This document shows, piece after piece, positions 1 through 7,092 of a stretch of 10,628 nucleotides of DNA; position 1 is the first letter of the stretch, and the number at the start of each line of letters is the position of its first letter. The notes under the pieces were generated by a model. It was given only the letters and a program-made list of their open reading frames with translations, did not search any database and was not told the DNA's origin. Source of the DNA: JAJQBJ01 sp964387095 (GTDB lineage Bacteria; Bacillota; Clostridia; Oscillospirales; Oscillospiraceae); the NCBI GenBank assembly GCA_964387095.1, contig CAYLVH010000064.1, positions 1-10,628 of the forward strand. Direction: 5' to 3'. The position numbers and the translations under genes were made by a program.

Positions 1-921
<921 letters not shown>

Positions 922-1035
922 AAAACACAACCTCCTTTGTTTGTTGTCATGGGAGAGTTTCTCCCTTCTTTTGTCCTCAGTATAGGGGGAAAATATGAAC
1001 AAATTATGAATGAAACGTGTATATAGCGTTAATTT

Positions 1036-1062
1036 TTAGCACTCCCAGCCTTGGAGTGCTAA
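1036..1062. promoter_or_regulatory. CIRCE element (HrcA operator)
   Basis: TTAGCACTC (1036-1044), 9 bases, GAGTGCTAA (1054-1062): an exact match to the CIRCE consensus TTAGCACTC-N9-GAGTGCTAA bound by the heat-shock repressor HrcA. The symmetry extends outward to 15 bases per arm (1031-1045 and 1053-1067). It lies 115 bases upstream of clpB and 96 bases upstream of the divergent P-loop/CYTH gene. I infer clpB as the target from family knowledge. No convincing -35/-10 pair was found on the minus strand: TATACT (complement of 979-984) lacks a good -35 at 16-18 bases. Confidence 0.93.
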
Positions 1063-1109
1063 AAATTTTTCGACGGAAAACTTTCATTTCCCGATGGGTA
1101 AATCTGTGA

Positions 1110-1115
1110 TATACT
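1110..1115 (+). promoter_or_regulatory. Candidate extended -10 promoter of the P-loop/CYTH gene
   Basis: TATACT at 1110-1115 is preceded by TG one base earlier (TGATATACT, 1107-1115), an extended -10 for the vegetative sigma factor. The -35 at 17 bases (1087-1092, TTTCCC) is poor. It lies 42 bases before the start codon. Confidence 0.45.
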
Positions 1116-1157
1116 GAAGGGGAAGATTGGGGAAATGAATCGAAGGGAGGAGTGACT

Positions 1158-2258
1158 ATGCCACAGACACCTGTGATCCATAAGATCGTTATCACCGGAG
1201 GCCCCTGCGGGGGCAAGACCACGGCTGTGTGCTGGATTCAGGAGGCCTTTACGGAGCAGGGGTATGCGGTGCTCCTTCTCTCGGAGGTGGCCACCGAGCT
1301 GATCTCCGGGGGGATCAGCCCCTGGACCTGCCGCACCAATGGGGAGTATCAGCGCTGCCAGATGAGGATGCAGTTGGCTAAGGAGGAGATTTACCAGCAG
1401 GCAGCCCGGCGGATGAAGGCGGAGAAGGTTCTGATCGTCTGCGACCGGGGGCTGATGGATAATGTGCCCTATATGACCGGGGAGGAATTCCGGGAGATCC
1501 TTCAGGAACTGGGGAAATCCGAAGTGGAGCTTCGGGACAACTATGACGCGGTGTTTCACCTGGCCAGCGCCGCCAAGGGGGCGGAGGAGTTCTACACCCT
1601 CAGCAACAACACGGCCCGAAGGGAGACACTGGAAGAGGCCGCGGCCCTGGATGACAAGCTGATGGCCGCCTGGACGGGGCACCCTCACCTGCGGGTCATT
1701 GACAACGCCACGGGTTTTGAGGAGAAGATGCGCCGTCTGATCCGGGAGATCACCTTCTTTCTAGGGGAGCCGGAACCTGTGGAACTGGAGCGAAAGTTTC
1801 TGATCCGGTATCCGGATCTGGCCATGCTGGAGGGGTTGCCCAACTGCCGGAAGGTGGATATTATGCAGACCTATCTGCTGGACCCGGACAGTGAGGAAAC
1901 CCGGGTGCGGCAGCGGGGCTGTGACGGCAGCTACAGCTACTTTAAGACCGTCAAGAAGCGGGTCTCGGCCCTGAAGCGCCGGGAGATTGAGGAGCGACTG
2001 AGCCAGGAGGAGTATCTGGCCCTGCTGATGAAGGCGGACCCGGATTACCGGCCCATCTACAAGACCCGCTACTGTCTGACCTGGCGGAGCCAGTATTTTG
2101 AAATCGACGTGTACCCCTTCTGGAAGGACCGGGCCATCCTGGAGATTGAGCTGTCCGAGGAGGGGGCGCCGGTGGAGCTTCCGGACTTTTTAACGGTGAT
2201 CCGGGAAGTGACCGGCGACGAGGCGTACTCCAACCACACTCTGGCAAAGCTGAACTGA
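1158..2258 (+). CDS. P-loop NTPase fused to a CYTH domain
   Basis: A 366-residue cytosolic protein with two enzyme domains. Residues 8-200 resemble the AAA_28/NadR-like kinase-type P-loop fold: Walker A GGPCGGKT (14-21), conserved SEVATELI (42-49) and a Walker-B-like VLIVCDRG (91-98). Residues 208-366 form a CYTH (triphosphate tunnel metalloenzyme) domain: the diagnostic ExExK as ELERK (209-213), TRVRQRG (248-254), YFKTVKK, and the late acidic strands FEIDVYPF and AILEIEL. CYTH enzymes use the ExExK glutamates to hold metal and act on triphosphate-containing substrates; the P-loop half suggests a nucleotide kinase or NTPase. The actual substrate is unknown. I chose ATG 1158 because AGGGAGG (1144-1150) sits 7 bases before it; GTG 1152 would crowd that site. 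It is divergent from clpB and followed by a strong hairpin, so it is probably monocistronic. Confidence 0.88.
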   Translation: MPQTPVIHKIVITGGPCGGKTTAVCWIQEAFTEQGYAVLLLSEVATELISGGISPWTCRTNGEYQRCQMRMQLAKEEIYQQAARRMKAEKVLIVCDRGLMDNVPYMTGEEFREILQELGKSEVELRDNYDAVFHLASAAKGAEEFYTLSNNTARRETLEEAAALDDKLMAAWTGHPHLRVIDNATGFEEKMRRLIREITFFLGEPEPVELERKFLIRYPDLAMLEGLPNCRKVDIMQTYLLDPDSEETRVRQRGCDGSYSYFKTVKKRVSALKRREIEERLSQEEYLALLMKADPDYRPIYKTRYCLTWRSQYFEIDVYPFWKDRAILEIELSEEGAPVELPDFLTVIREVTGDEAYSNHTLAKLN

Positions 2259-2273
2259 ACAGGAGGGTTCTGA

Positions 2274-2297
2274 CGGGCGGCGCGAAAGCGCTGTCCG
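2274..2297 (+). terminator. Strong GAAA-loop hairpin after the P-loop/CYTH gene
   Basis: A 10-bp stem (2274-2283 with 2288-2297, two G-U pairs) is closed by a GAAA tetraloop. It starts 16 bases after the stop codon. Only ATTTCTCT follows, so the U-tract is weak: it may be a poor terminator or an mRNA 3'-end stabiliser. Confidence 0.5.
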
Positions 2298-2366
2298 ATT
2301 TCTCTGCATAAATTTGTCCTTCGCCCATAAACTGGGAGCAGAAATGAAAATGGGGGAGGAGTCACA

Positions 2367-3515
2367 ATGCGGAAGGAAATTGCGGGGGCGCTGACGGCGG
2401 CGCTGCTGGTGTTGAGTATCCTGCCGGTACAGGCGGAGGAAGGCTCTGCGGTGGTGGAAACGGATGCCCGATCCTATGTCCTGATGGAGCAGGAGACGGG
2501 GGAGGTCCTGGTGGGGGAGAACATCCATGAGCAGCTGGAGCCGGCCTCGGTGACGAAAGTCATGACCATGCTGCTGGTGGTGGAGGCCCTGGACAGCGGC
2601 CAAATCTCCCCGGAGGATGAGGTGACCACCTCGGAGTATGCAGCCGGCATGGGCGGCTCCCAGATTTACCTGGAACCGGGGGAGGTTATGACGGTAGACG
2701 ACCTGCTGAAGTCGGTGGCGGTGGTGTCCGCCAACGACGCGGCGGTGGCCCTGGCGGAATATGTCTGCGGCAGCGAGACCGCCTTTGTGGACGCCATGAA
2801 CAAGAAGGCGGCGGCCCTGGGCATGGAGGACACCCACTTTGTCAACTGCAATGGGCTTCCGGCGGAGGGGCATTTGACCAGCGCCTATGACATCGCCCTG
2901 ATGAGCCGGGAGCTGATGACGCACAGCCGGATTCAGAATTACACCACCATTTGGATGGACTCGGTGCGGGACGGGGAGTTTGTCCTCTCCAACACCAACA
3001 AGCTGATTAAAACCTATACTGGCATCACCGGCCTGAAGACCGGCTATACCAATGGAGCCATGTACTGTCTTTCCGCCACTGCGGAGCGGGACGGCATGGG
3101 GCTCATTGCCACGGTGATGGGAGCGTCCACCTCTGCCGGGCGATTTTCCACCGCCACTCAGCTGCTGGACTATGGCTTTGCCAATTACGCCGTGGTGGAG
3201 ATCACGCCGGATCAGGCCCTGCCACCGGTGACGGTCCGGGGCGGCGAGGTGGATAACGTGCAGTCCGTGCTGGCGGGGAGCCATACCCTGCTCCTGCCCA
3301 AGTCCCAGGCGGGGACGGTATCCACCTCCCTGGAGATGGAGCCGGAGGTGATGGCCCCGGTGGAGGCCGGCGACCCGGTGGGGACCCTGGTGGTTTTCGT
3401 GGGGGAGGAGGAGTGCCAGAGGCTGACCCTGACCGCCCAGGAAGCGGTGCCCGAGCTGACTTTCCGCACCATGTTTGGCAGGCTCTGGGAGAAAATGAGG
3501 ATGGTCAAAGCGTAA
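2367..3515 (+). CDS. D-alanyl-D-alanine carboxypeptidase (class-A low-MW PBP, DacA/DacF type)
   Basis: A 382-residue secreted serine peptidase that removes the terminal D-Ala from peptidoglycan stem peptides outside the cell. Residues 1-23 are a signal peptide (hydrophobic core, cleavage likely after VQA). The peptidase S11 motifs are complete: SxxK as SVTK (61-64, nucleophile S61), SxN as SAN (121-123) and KTG (224-226). Residues about 280-365 match the beta-rich PBP5 C-terminal domain, and the last 14 residues (MFGRLWEKMRMVKA) look like the amphipathic helix that holds these enzymes to the membrane. Length fits the family (about 380-440). ATG 2367 follows a GGGGGAGGAG ribosome site. It stands alone, with a hairpin on each side. 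Whether it is the housekeeping DacA or a sporulation paralog (DacB/DacF) cannot be decided from sequence. Confidence 0.93.
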   Translation: MRKEIAGALTAALLVLSILPVQAEEGSAVVETDARSYVLMEQETGEVLVGENIHEQLEPASVTKVMTMLLVVEALDSGQISPEDEVTTSEYAAGMGGSQIYLEPGEVMTVDDLLKSVAVVSANDAAVALAEYVCGSETAFVDAMNKKAAALGMEDTHFVNCNGLPAEGHLTSAYDIALMSRELMTHSRIQNYTTIWMDSVRDGEFVLSNTNKLIKTYTGITGLKTGYTNGAMYCLSATAERDGMGLIATVMGASTSAGRFSTATQLLDYGFANYAVVEITPDQALPPVTVRGGEVDNVQSVLAGSHTLLLPKSQAGTVSTSLEMEPEVMAPVEAGDPVGTLVVFVGEEECQRLTLTAQEAVPELTFRTMFGRLWEKMRMVKA

Positions 3516-3532
3516 TGCGTGTGATAAAATAG

Positions 3533-3565
3533 AAAAAACCGGAGGTGCGCGATGCGCTCCACCGG
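3533..3565 (-). terminator. Intrinsic terminator facing the minus strand
   Basis: Arms at 3539-3550 and 3554-3565 (12 positions, two internal mismatches, 3-base loop) form a GC-rich hairpin. Read on the minus strand it is followed by TTTTTT (complement of 3533-3538) and more U-rich sequence, the classic rho-independent form. On the plus strand the A-run precedes the hairpin and no T-run follows, so it should serve the downstream end of dac poorly. No minus-strand gene ends here. Confidence 0.6.
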
Positions 3566-3591
3566 ATCATCTGAAAAACCGCTTTCTTTTC

Positions 3592-3619
3592 TCGGAAAAT
3601 TCGGAAAATATGGTACAAT
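3592..3619 (+). promoter_or_regulatory. Candidate pgi promoter with tandem repeat
   Basis: TGGTACAAT (3611-3619) is an extended -10. The -35 position at 17 bases (3591-3596, CTCGGA) is weak. Immediately upstream, the 9-base unit TCGGAAAAT occurs twice in tandem (3592-3600, 3601-3609). The leader to the pgi start is about 60 bases. Confidence 0.5.
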
Positions 3620-3687
3620 GTGAGTACTAAATTCAGGAGGAATGAACAATTTAATAGATAAGTTTGCACAATGGAGGTAAAACAATT

Positions 3688-5019
3688 ATGCTGAAAATTG
3701 ACCTGTCCGCAATTTCCCGGTTTGTGTCTGCCCAGGAGCTGTCCGCCATGGAGCCCCGGGTGGCCGCTGCCCATGAGACCTTGGTCAATGGCACCGGAGC
3801 CGGCAATGACTTTATTGGTTGGGTGAACCTGCCCCGGGACTATGACAAGGAGGAGTTTGCCCGCATCAAGGCTGCGGCAAAAAAGATCCAGTCCGATTCT
3901 GAGGCTTTGGTGGTCATCGGCATCGGCGGCTCCTATTTGGGGACCAGGGCGGTGGTGGACCTGCTGAAGTCCCCCAACTACAATCTGAAAAAGAAGGATA
4001 CCCCGGACATTTTCTTTGCCGGCAACACCCTGTCCACGGACGCGGTGCTGGAGGTCATGGAGCTGGTGGGGGACCGGGACTTTTCCATCAATGTGATCTC
4101 CAAGTCCGGCACTACCACAGAGCCCGCAGTGGCCTTCCGCCTGTTCCGGGCCAAGCTGGAGGAGAAGTACGGCAAGGAGGAGGCCGCCAAGCGCATCTAT
4201 GCCACCACCGACAAATCCAAGGGCGCCCTGAAGTCCATGGCCGACGCCCAGGGCTATGAGACCTTCGTGGTGCCGGACGATATTGGCGGCCGATACTCCG
4301 TCCTGACCGCCGTGGGCCTGCTGCCCATCGCGGTCTCCGGCATTGCTATCGACGCCCTGATGGGGGGCGCGGCTTCCGCCATGGAGGCGTTCCTGGCTGA
4401 CCGGTCCATGGACAACCCGGTGTGGAAGTATGTGGCAGCCCGCAATGCCCTGTATGAGAAGGGGAGAAAAGTGGAGCTGCTGTGCTGCTACGAGCCTGCC
4501 TTCCGCTTTATGAGCGAGTGGTGGAAGCAGCTCTACGGCGAGAGCGAGGGCAAGGACGGCAAGGGCCTGTTCCCCGCCAGCGTGGAGTTCACCGCCGACC
4601 TGCACTCCATGGGTCAGTATATCCAAGAAGGTGAGCGCATCATGTTCGAGACCGTGGTCCGCTACGACAAGCCCCGGGGCGTCATCACCATCGGCTCTGA
4701 CCAGGAGAATGTGGACGGCCTGAATTTCCTGGCAGGTAAGCCCCTGTCCTTCGTGGCAGAGCAGGCCCTCCGGGGCACCCGCCTGGCCCATGTGGATGGC
4801 GGCGTACCCAACGTGCTGGTGGATGCGGAGGAGATCAATGAGACCACTGTGGGACAGCTGATCTACTTCTTTGAGCTGGCCTGCGGCATCTCCGGCTATG
4901 TCCTGGGAGTGAATCCCTTCAACCAGCCCGGCGTCGAGGCCTATAAGAAGAATATGTTTGCCCTGCTGGGCAAGCCCGGCTATGAGGACCTCCGGGAGCA
5001 GCTGATTTCCCGCCTGTAA
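3688..5019 (+). CDS. pgi: Glucose-6-phosphate isomerase
   Basis: Interconverts glucose-6-phosphate and fructose-6-phosphate in glycolysis and gluconeogenesis, in the cytosol. The 443-residue length matches the short bacterial PGI type (about 450). Motifs in order: sugar-phosphate (SIS) loop GIGGSYLG (78-85), phosphate-binding SKSGTTTEPA (138-147), PGI signature DDIGGRYSVLTAVG (197-210), the catalytic Glu region GESEGKDGKG (284-293), and the second signature NPFNQPGVEAYK (409-420) carrying the catalytic Lys. I chose ATG 3688, 10 bases after GGAGG (3673-3677); an in-frame TTG at 3664 lies before that site and is unlikely. It has its own extended -10 promoter. No good terminator was seen after it, so readthrough into the small P-loop gene 137 bases downstream is possible. 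Confidence 0.97.
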   Translation: MLKIDLSAISRFVSAQELSAMEPRVAAAHETLVNGTGAGNDFIGWVNLPRDYDKEEFARIKAAAKKIQSDSEALVVIGIGGSYLGTRAVVDLLKSPNYNLKKKDTPDIFFAGNTLSTDAVLEVMELVGDRDFSINVISKSGTTTEPAVAFRLFRAKLEEKYGKEEAAKRIYATTDKSKGALKSMADAQGYETFVVPDDIGGRYSVLTAVGLLPIAVSGIAIDALMGGAASAMEAFLADRSMDNPVWKYVAARNALYEKGRKVELLCCYEPAFRFMSEWWKQLYGESEGKDGKGLFPASVEFTADLHSMGQYIQEGERIMFETVVRYDKPRGVITIGSDQENVDGLNFLAGKPLSFVAEQALRGTRLAHVDGGVPNVLVDAEEINETTVGQLIYFFELACGISGYVLGVNPFNQPGVEAYKKNMFALLGKPGYEDLREQLISRL

Positions 5020-5079
5020 TGTGGGGAAAATTGAGGAAAACGGCGTTTAGCCCCAGTAGAAAAAATCAACAGAAACCGG

Positions 5080-5108
5080 TTGAAATATGGGGCGGAATAT
5101 GGTAAAGT
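5080..5108 (+). promoter_or_regulatory. Sigma-A-type promoter of the small P-loop gene
   Basis: TTGAAA (5080-5085), 17 bases, TAAAGT (5103-5108) with a TGG extension (5100-5102). This is one of the best vegetative promoters in the window. The start codon is about 49 bases downstream of the -10. Confidence 0.65.
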
Positions 5109-5156
5109 GTATACATTAGTAAAGCATCAGCTTTATGTTATAAAGGAGTGATCAAA

Positions 5157-5567
5157 ATGGTTAGAGTCATTATGGGCAAGAAAGGCTCTGGCAAAACCAA
5201 GCAGATGATCGAACTGATCAACACTGCCATCGAAAACGAGCACGGCAATGTGGTTTGCATTGAACGGAACCGTAAGCTGACCTATGATATTCATTATACG
5301 ATTCGTCTGGTGGAAGCAAGCGACTATGATATTGGCAACTTTGAATTCCTAAAGGGCGTTATCTCTGGCCTATACGCCGGCAACTATGATATTACCCACA
5401 TCTTCATTGATTCCCTGTGCAAGGTTGTACCCAGTGACAACAATCAGGAGGTTGAAGAGTTCCTGGACTGGCTGAATCGTTTCTCTGAGCAGAACAACAT
5501 CAAGTTCACCGTGACCATCTCCGCCGATGCGGAGCTGGCTACCGAGGGTGTCCGCAAGTACTTCTGA
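5157..5567 (+). CDS. Small orphan P-loop ATPase-like protein
   Basis: A 136-residue soluble protein with Walker A GKKGSGKT (7-14) and a Walker-B-like hydrophobic strand ITHIFIDS (79-86). The C-terminal strand FTVTISAD (117-124) would fit the next beta strand of a RecA- or thymidine-kinase-like core. It is too short for a full AAA+ module or a DNA motor, and I see no zinc-binding cysteines of thymidine kinase and no DNA-binding domain. Function unknown; similar small proteins are sometimes labelled PilT-like, which nothing here supports. I chose ATG 5157, 9 bases after AAGGAG (5142-5147); the GTG at 5148 touches that site. Its codons use more A/T at third positions (GAT, ATT, TAT, GAA) than pgi or dac, so it looks compositionally distinct. 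It has its own promoter and ends at a strong hairpin, so it is probably a single-gene unit. Confidence 0.8.
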   Translation: MVRVIMGKKGSGKTKQMIELINTAIENEHGNVVCIERNRKLTYDIHYTIRLVEASDYDIGNFEFLKGVISGLYAGNYDITHIFIDSLCKVVPSDNNQEVEEFLDWLNRFSEQNNIKFTVTISADAELATEGVRKYF

Positions 5568-5607
5568 TCTCAGGTAAAACGAACATAACAGAATAACGAA
5601 TATAAGA

Positions 5608-5634
5608 GAGGCCCGCTGCATTGCAGTGGGCCTC
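5608..5634. terminator. Hairpin between convergent genes
   Basis: A 12-bp stem (5608-5619 with 5623-5634, one G-U pair, ATT loop) begins 40 bases after the P-loop gene and 69 bases beyond the stop of the convergent YitT gene. No long U-run follows on either strand; the minus-strand side (TCTTATATT) is the more U-rich. Position between convergent genes favours a shared terminator. Confidence 0.6.
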
Positions 5635-5702
5635 AGCCTGTCGAAAAACCTACTTTCCAGAAATATGCTTGCGGAGAGTGATCCAAAAAGAAGATCAATT
5701 CA

Positions 5703-6590
5703 TCAGTTAAAGCCCCGGAAGCCCTTGCCGATGATTTCACTGCTGTTGGTGATGGTGATAAAGGCGGTGGGCTCCTGTCTGCGGACGAAGTTGCGGAGCA
5801 GCACGGCCTGGCGGCGTTTCATAACCGTCAGGATAATGGCGCGCTCCTGGTGCTGATAGGCGCCCTCGGCCTTATAGACGGTGGCGCTGCGGTGCAACTG
5901 ATGGATAATGAAGTCGCAGATGGGCTGGGGATCATCGCAGACAATGGTAAAGTACTTGCACAGGTTGATGTTCTCAATGGCGGTGTCGATGACCAGGGAT
6001 TTGGCCAATAGTCCGGCGAAGGAGAACAGGCCGGTCTGGATGTCGAAGACGAAGCAGGCGGCAAAGGTGATGAACAGGTCCACCAGCAACAGCGCCATGC
6101 CGATGTTGAAGCTGGCGTGTTTTTGCAGGATCATGGCCACGATGTCCGTCCCGCCGCCGGAAGCGCCTATGTTGAAGAGGATGGAGGAGCTGAGTGCGGG
6201 AAGGACGACGGCAAAGGCCAGCTCCAGAACAGGCTCACTGGTCAGGGACGCGTCCATGGGAAATAGCTTCTCTGCGGCGCTAAGCCCGAAGGAGGTCAGG
6301 AGGCTGACGTAAACCGTCTTGATGCCAAAGCTCCGGCCCAGGAAGAGAAAGCCCAGGATCAACAGTGCGATGTTGATGATGAAGGTCCAGGCGCTGGGGC
6401 TGTAGGCGCCCAGGGCACTGAGGATCACTGCGATGCCGGTGACGCCGCCGAAGCAGAAGTTGTTGGGGAACTTAAAAAGGTATACGCCAACCACCATAAT
6501 CAGCGTGGAGATGGTGAGAATGAGGTATTCCGTCAGAATTCGGAACGCCTTGTGCTGCTCAAAGGTCTGCTGTATCTTCTCTCTATTCAT
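5703..6590 (-). CDS. YitT family membrane protein (DUF161 + DUF2179)
   Basis: A 295-residue integral membrane protein of the YitT family, of unknown transport or regulatory function and abundant in Firmicutes. The N-terminal two thirds hold about six hydrophobic segments with the family motifs FKFPNNF, FGGVTGIAVIL and GASGGGTDIVA. The last 85 residues (from about CKYFTIVCDDP) form the cytosolic DUF2179 domain. Start choice is uncertain. ATG 6590 gives the usual family beginning (MNREK) but has no ribosome site of its own. ATG 6617 in the same frame adds nine residues, but AAAGGA touches it with no spacing. A short out-of-frame ORF (6613-6587) ends in an ATGA overlap with ATG 6590, so initiation may be by coupling. 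It is preceded by a good vegetative promoter. Confidence 0.9.
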   Translation of the reverse strand: MNREKIQQTFEQHKAFRILTEYLILTISTLIMVVGVYLFKFPNNFCFGGVTGIAVILSALGAYSPSAWTFIINIALLILGFLFLGRSFGIKTVYVSLLTSFGLSAAEKLFPMDASLTSEPVLELAFAVVLPALSSSILFNIGASGGGTDIVAMILQKHASFNIGMALLLVDLFITFAACFVFDIQTGLFSFAGLLAKSLVIDTAIENINLCKYFTIVCDDPQPICDFIIHQLHRSATVYKAEGAYQHQERAIILTVMKRRQAVLLRNFVRRQEPTAFITITNSSEIIGKGFRGFN

Positions 6591-6656
6591 GGCCCAGCTG
6601 TATGAATCAACATACATTCCTTTCTAAATATTGACGCCTGGAAAGCTGTCCCGGCT

Positions 6657-6686
6657 ATTTTAGCACAGGGGGGATTTGCTTTTCAA
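6657..6686 (-). promoter_or_regulatory. Sigma-A-type promoter of the YitT gene
   Basis: On the minus strand: TTGAAA (complement of 6681-6686), 18 bases, TAAAAT (complement of 6657-6662) with a TG one base before the -10 (TGCTAAAAT). It lies about 40-70 bases upstream of the candidate start codons. Confidence 0.65.
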
Positions 6687-6808
6687 TAGCAAGATCGAAG
6701 AAATCATACGTAGAAATGAAAGCTGTGATTGACAGCGGGGATTCCATATACAGGATATTCAGCCGGGGGGATTCCGTGCCCGGCCCTGAACGGAATATGG
6801 CAAGCAAA

Positions 6809-6839
6809 CCGCCGCCCCGACGGAGAAACGAGGCGGCGG
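6809..6839 (-). terminator. GC-rich hairpin after the spoVV-like operon
   Basis: An 8-bp perfect stem (6809-6816 with 6832-6839), with two more pairs inside after a mismatch, 12 bases beyond the stop of the 69-residue gene. On the minus strand TTTGCTTG follows, a weak U-tract. It probably separates the spoVV-like operon from the YitT promoter. The rest of 6618-6808 holds the YitT promoter and a 9-base direct repeat; no gene was seen. Confidence 0.55.
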
Positions 6840-6851
6840 CTGTCCGTTGCT

Positions 6852-7061
6852 TTACAGGGAGAAATCCTCATCCTTCAGGCGGCTGGTATTCAGCGCCGGG
6901 GGCTTTGGGGGAACCCGTTTCAGCGGATCATAGGAGAACTTCCGGCAGTGATTCCCGGTGCTGACGATGCCCTTTTTCAGGCAGGTCATCTGCTCCTGGG
7001 AAAGGCGCTGTGCATGCTGACAGTAGGCGCAGCGGGGCTCAATATCCTTGCGAAACAGCAT
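6852..7061 (-). CDS. Small Cys-rich protein, uncharacterised
   Basis: A 69-residue soluble protein with no signal peptide or membrane segment. Cysteines C11 and C14 form a CxxC (RCAYC), followed by C27 and C39 with H38 adjacent (GNHC). Four cysteines in this spacing suggest a small zinc-binding knuckle. The middle part CRKFSYDPLKRVPPKP (39-54) is positively charged and proline-rich, and the tail is acidic (KDEDF). I believe similar short proteins occur in other Clostridia without an assigned function (recollection, not a search). ATG at 7061-7059 follows GGGAGGAG, a strong ribosome site. It lies 31 bases after the stop of the spoVV-like gene on the same strand with no terminator between, so the two are likely cotranscribed. 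An RNA- or protein-binding role is inference only. Confidence 0.82.
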   Translation of the reverse strand: MLFRKDIEPRCAYCQHAQRLSQEQMTCLKKGIVSTGNHCRKFSYDPLKRVPPKPPALNTSRLKDEDFSL

Positions 7062-7092
7062 GGCGGTCTCCTCCCTTCCGTGGTTTTTCCCA

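Noticed and set aside
951..965. GGGAGA-GTT-TCTCCC hairpin followed by a T-rich stretch on the plus strand
   Set aside because: Only a 6-bp stem, and no plus-strand gene precedes it. It may fold in the clpB leader on the minus strand, but I cannot assign a role.
1031..1070. CIRCE hairpin followed by a T-run, resembling an intrinsic terminator
   Set aside because: The exact CIRCE consensus explains it, and no plus-strand gene ends upstream.
2190..3284. Minus-strand open frame (364 codons) opposite dac
   Set aside because: Same shadow effect; His/Arg-rich translation and no recognisable domain, while the plus strand encodes a complete carboxypeptidase.
3505..4791. Long minus-strand open frame (428 codons) opposite dac end and pgi
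   Set aside because: It lies opposite pgi, which has complete family motifs. The frame is open because GC-rich codons leave few stops, and the translation is His/Gln/Gly-rich low-quality sequence with no motif or ribosome site.
5020..5079. TGGGG/CCCCA arms after pgi as a terminator
   Set aside because: A 5-bp stem with a loop of about 25 bases and no U-run; too weak.
6716..6964. Plus-strand frames around 6716-7157, preceded by a TTGACA at 6729
   Set aside because: No suitable -10 at proper spacing, no ribosome site, and the frames overlap the well-supported Cys-rich gene and the terminator hairpin on the minus strand.
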